The position numbers were made by a program, and so were the translations under genes. Below are positions 4,817 to 6,129 of a stretch of 6,129 nucleotides of DNA, one piece after another. The notes below the pieces were generated by a model. It had not been told where the DNA came from. It searched no databases and worked only from the letters and a program-made list of their open reading frames with translations. This DNA is from Elusimicrobia bacterium RBG_16_66_12 (GTDB lineage: Bacteria > Elusimicrobiota > Elusimicrobia > UBA1565 > UBA9628), in the NCBI GenBank assembly GCA_001800005.1, contig MGUL01000184.1:4932-11060 (forward strand), read 5' to 3'. Every line of letters begins with the position of its first letter. The stretch's first letter is position 1.

Positions 4817-6129
4817 ATGACCCCCCAGGCCTTAACCGACACGCCCTATAGCGCCGGACCCAAGTCCAAAGCCCTGTTCGAGGAAGAGCAGCGGTTCATC
4901 GCCCCCGGCCTGCAGACCATCGCCCTCTACGCCCAGCTCGCCATCGACGGCGGCAGCGGCGCGACATTGAGAGACGTCGACGGCAAGGAGTATCTCGACC
5001 TCGTCGCGGGCATCGGCGTGGCCTCTCTCGGCTACGGCCATCCTGACTGGGCCAAGGCCATCGCCAAGCAGGCCGCGAAGACCGCTGTGGGCTCCTTCAC
5101 CTCCCCTCACCGCCTGAACTTCCTGAAGACGCTGGCCTCGGTCACGCCGAAGGGCCTGACGCGCTGCCAGCTCTACAGCTCCGGCGCCGAGGCCGTCGAG
5201 GCCGCCCTGCGCCTGGCTAAATCCAAGACCGGCAAGTTCGAGGTGATCGGCTTCTGGGGCGGCTTCCACGGCAAGACCCTGGGCGTGATGGGCCTGCTCA
5301 ACGACGGCTTCAAGGACTCCTACGGCGCGATGGCCCCGGGCCTCCACCTCTCGCCGTACCCCGACGCCCGCAAGTGCCCGTTCGGCGCGACGGGCGCGCA
5401 CGACTGCGGCGGACATGCACTGGATTTTCTACGGGAGAAGATCAAGCGCGAGACGACCGGCGCCGTCGCCGCGATCATCATCGAGCCCGTCCAGGGCACC
5501 AACGGCAACGTGATCCCGCCGGCCGGTTTTTTCGCGGGCGTGCGCGACATCGCGCGCGAGATCGGCGCGATGTTCATCTCGGACGAGATGATCACCGGCT
5601 TCGGCCGCACCGGCAAGATGTTCGGCTGCGACCACGAGGGAACGGTCCCCGACATGATGACGATCGGCAAGGGCTTCGGCGGAGGCTTCCCCGTCTCCGG
5701 GGTCGTGACCACCACCGAGACCGCCTCGGCCAAGCCCTGGGCCAAGCCCTCGGGCTCCTCCTCGAGCTATGGAGGCAATCCCCTCGCCTCGGCCGCCTGC
5801 GACACGACGCTCCAAGTGATCCTGCGCGACCGGCTCGTCGAGAACGCCGCGAAGGTCGGCGCCGCGATGCTCAAGCATCTCCAGGAGATGCAGGCCCGGC
5901 GGCCTCTGATCGGCGCCGTGCGCGGCCGCGGCCTGATGCTCGGCGTGGACCTCGCAGATCCAAGGAGCGGCCAGCCCCTCGACAAAGCCATCTGCCGGGA
6001 GATATTCGAGGCCGGCCTCAAGCGCGGCGTGCTCACGATGGCCTACAACCCGTCCCTGCGCATCAACCCGCCGTTGATCATCTCGGAGGCGGACGCGCTC
6101 AAAGGCCTGGCGCTGCTGGACGAGGCCCT
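4817..6129 (+). CDS. Class III PLP-dependent aminotransferase (GABA / acetylornithine type), 3' end cut by window
   Basis: The gene starts 1 nt after the ATP-grasp stop, with AAGGA (4803-4807) 9 nt upstream. 437 codons are visible and the reading frame runs off the right edge, probably only a few residues short of the usual 430-460. Fold-type I landmarks are in order: the PLP-phosphate loop SSGAEAVEAALRLAK (121-135), the ring-stacking aromatic F150-H151-G152, E223 in IIEPVQGTNG, D256 in SDEMITGFGRTG pairing with the pyridine nitrogen, K285 in IGKGFGGGFPVSG forming the Schiff base, SSSYGGNPLAS (315-325), and R415 near NPSLRINPPL for substrate carboxylate. Such cytosolic enzymes move an amino group between an omega-amine and an alpha-keto acid. 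C187 and C197 (KCPFG...DCGG) resemble the Cys-containing insert seen in GABA-transaminase-like members. S317 stands where many homologues have Thr contacting PLP phosphate. The exact amine is unknown; a phospho-lyase or aminomutase role is possible. Confidence 0.9.
   Translation, partial: MTPQALTDTPYSAGPKSKALFEEEQRFIAPGLQTIALYAQLAIDGGSGATLRDVDGKEYLDLVAGIGVASLGYGHPDWAKAIAKQAAKTAVGSFTSPHRLNFLKTLASVTPKGLTRCQLYSSGAEAVEAALRLAKSKTGKFEVIGFWGGFHGKTLGVMGLLNDGFKDSYGAMAPGLHLSPYPDARKCPFGATGAHDCGGHALDFLREKIKRETTGAVAAIIIEPVQGTNGNVIPPAGFFAGVRDIAREIGAMFISDEMITGFGRTGKMFGCDHEGTVPDMMTIGKGFGGGFPVSGVVTTTETASAKPWAKPSGSSSSYGGNPLASAACDTTLQVILRDRLVENAAKVGAAMLKHLQEMQARRPLIGAVRGRGLMLGVDLADPRSGQPLDKAICREIFEAGLKRGVLTMAYNPSLRINPPLIISEADALKGLALLDEA

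Noticed and set aside
3784..4842. 352-codon open frame on the minus strand opposite the NTase and ATP-grasp genes
   Set aside because: It has a shadow-frame composition (Arg/Ala/Gly/Val/Asp), spans two well-supported genes and shows no domain.
4832..5416. Open frame of 194 codons, minus strand, inside the aminotransferase gene
   Set aside because: It is antisense to conserved PLP-binding motifs; it has no recognisable domain and no sensible context.
3973..6129. LysX/LysJ-type lysine or arginine biosynthesis through a LysW carrier
   Set aside because: No small carrier protein with a C-terminal Glu and zinc motif, no kinase and no reductase are visible; the ATP-grasp motifs are not LysX-like.

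Overview
The window is G+C-rich, densely coded DNA from a Gram-negative-type bacterium. Two convincing operons diverge from one 183-bp intergenic region at about 2421-2603. Nothing in it fixes the taxon. The type IV pilus proteins and the high G+C would fit a deep-branching diderm phylum such as Elusimicrobiota, but that is a weak impression, not a result.

Left half, minus strand (2420 down to 1): a type IV pilus alignment-complex operon in the classical order pilM-pilN-pilO-pilP. PilM is the cytoplasmic actin-like ATPase. PilN and PilO are bitopic inner-membrane proteins with coiled coils. The last gene, cut by the window edge after 61 codons, starts like PilP: a signal peptide and then an R-D-P-F motif. 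The genes are 1 nt apart or overlap by 4 nt, so translation is probably coupled. Together these proteins would link the inner-membrane pilus motor to the outer-membrane secretin PilQ, which is presumably encoded further left, outside the window.

Intergenic region: the pilM operon has a near-consensus sigma-70-type promoter (TTGACA, 17 bp, TATAAA, with an extended -10 TG). Between this promoter and pilM sits a strong G+C hairpin followed by six T's, which looks like an intrinsic terminator or attenuator placed in the 5' leader. On the other strand a weak -10 element lies so close to the first gene that its mRNA may be leaderless.

Right half, plus strand (2604 to the right edge): four tightly coupled genes encode a HAD-superfamily hydrolase with an unusual first motif, a MobA/sugar-phosphate-type nucleotidyltransferase, an ATP-grasp enzyme of unassigned substrate, and a class III PLP-dependent aminotransferase (a few residues short at the right edge). 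ATGA overlaps (HAD/NTase, NTase/ATP-grasp) and a 1-nt gap (ATP-grasp/aminotransferase) argue for a single transcript and a shared pathway. The enzyme set (phosphatase-like, NTP activation, ATP-dependent ligation or phosphorylation, transamination) suggests synthesis of an amino-containing activated metabolite or surface modification. I do not recognise this combination as a named pathway, and it is the most likely place for undescribed biology in this window.
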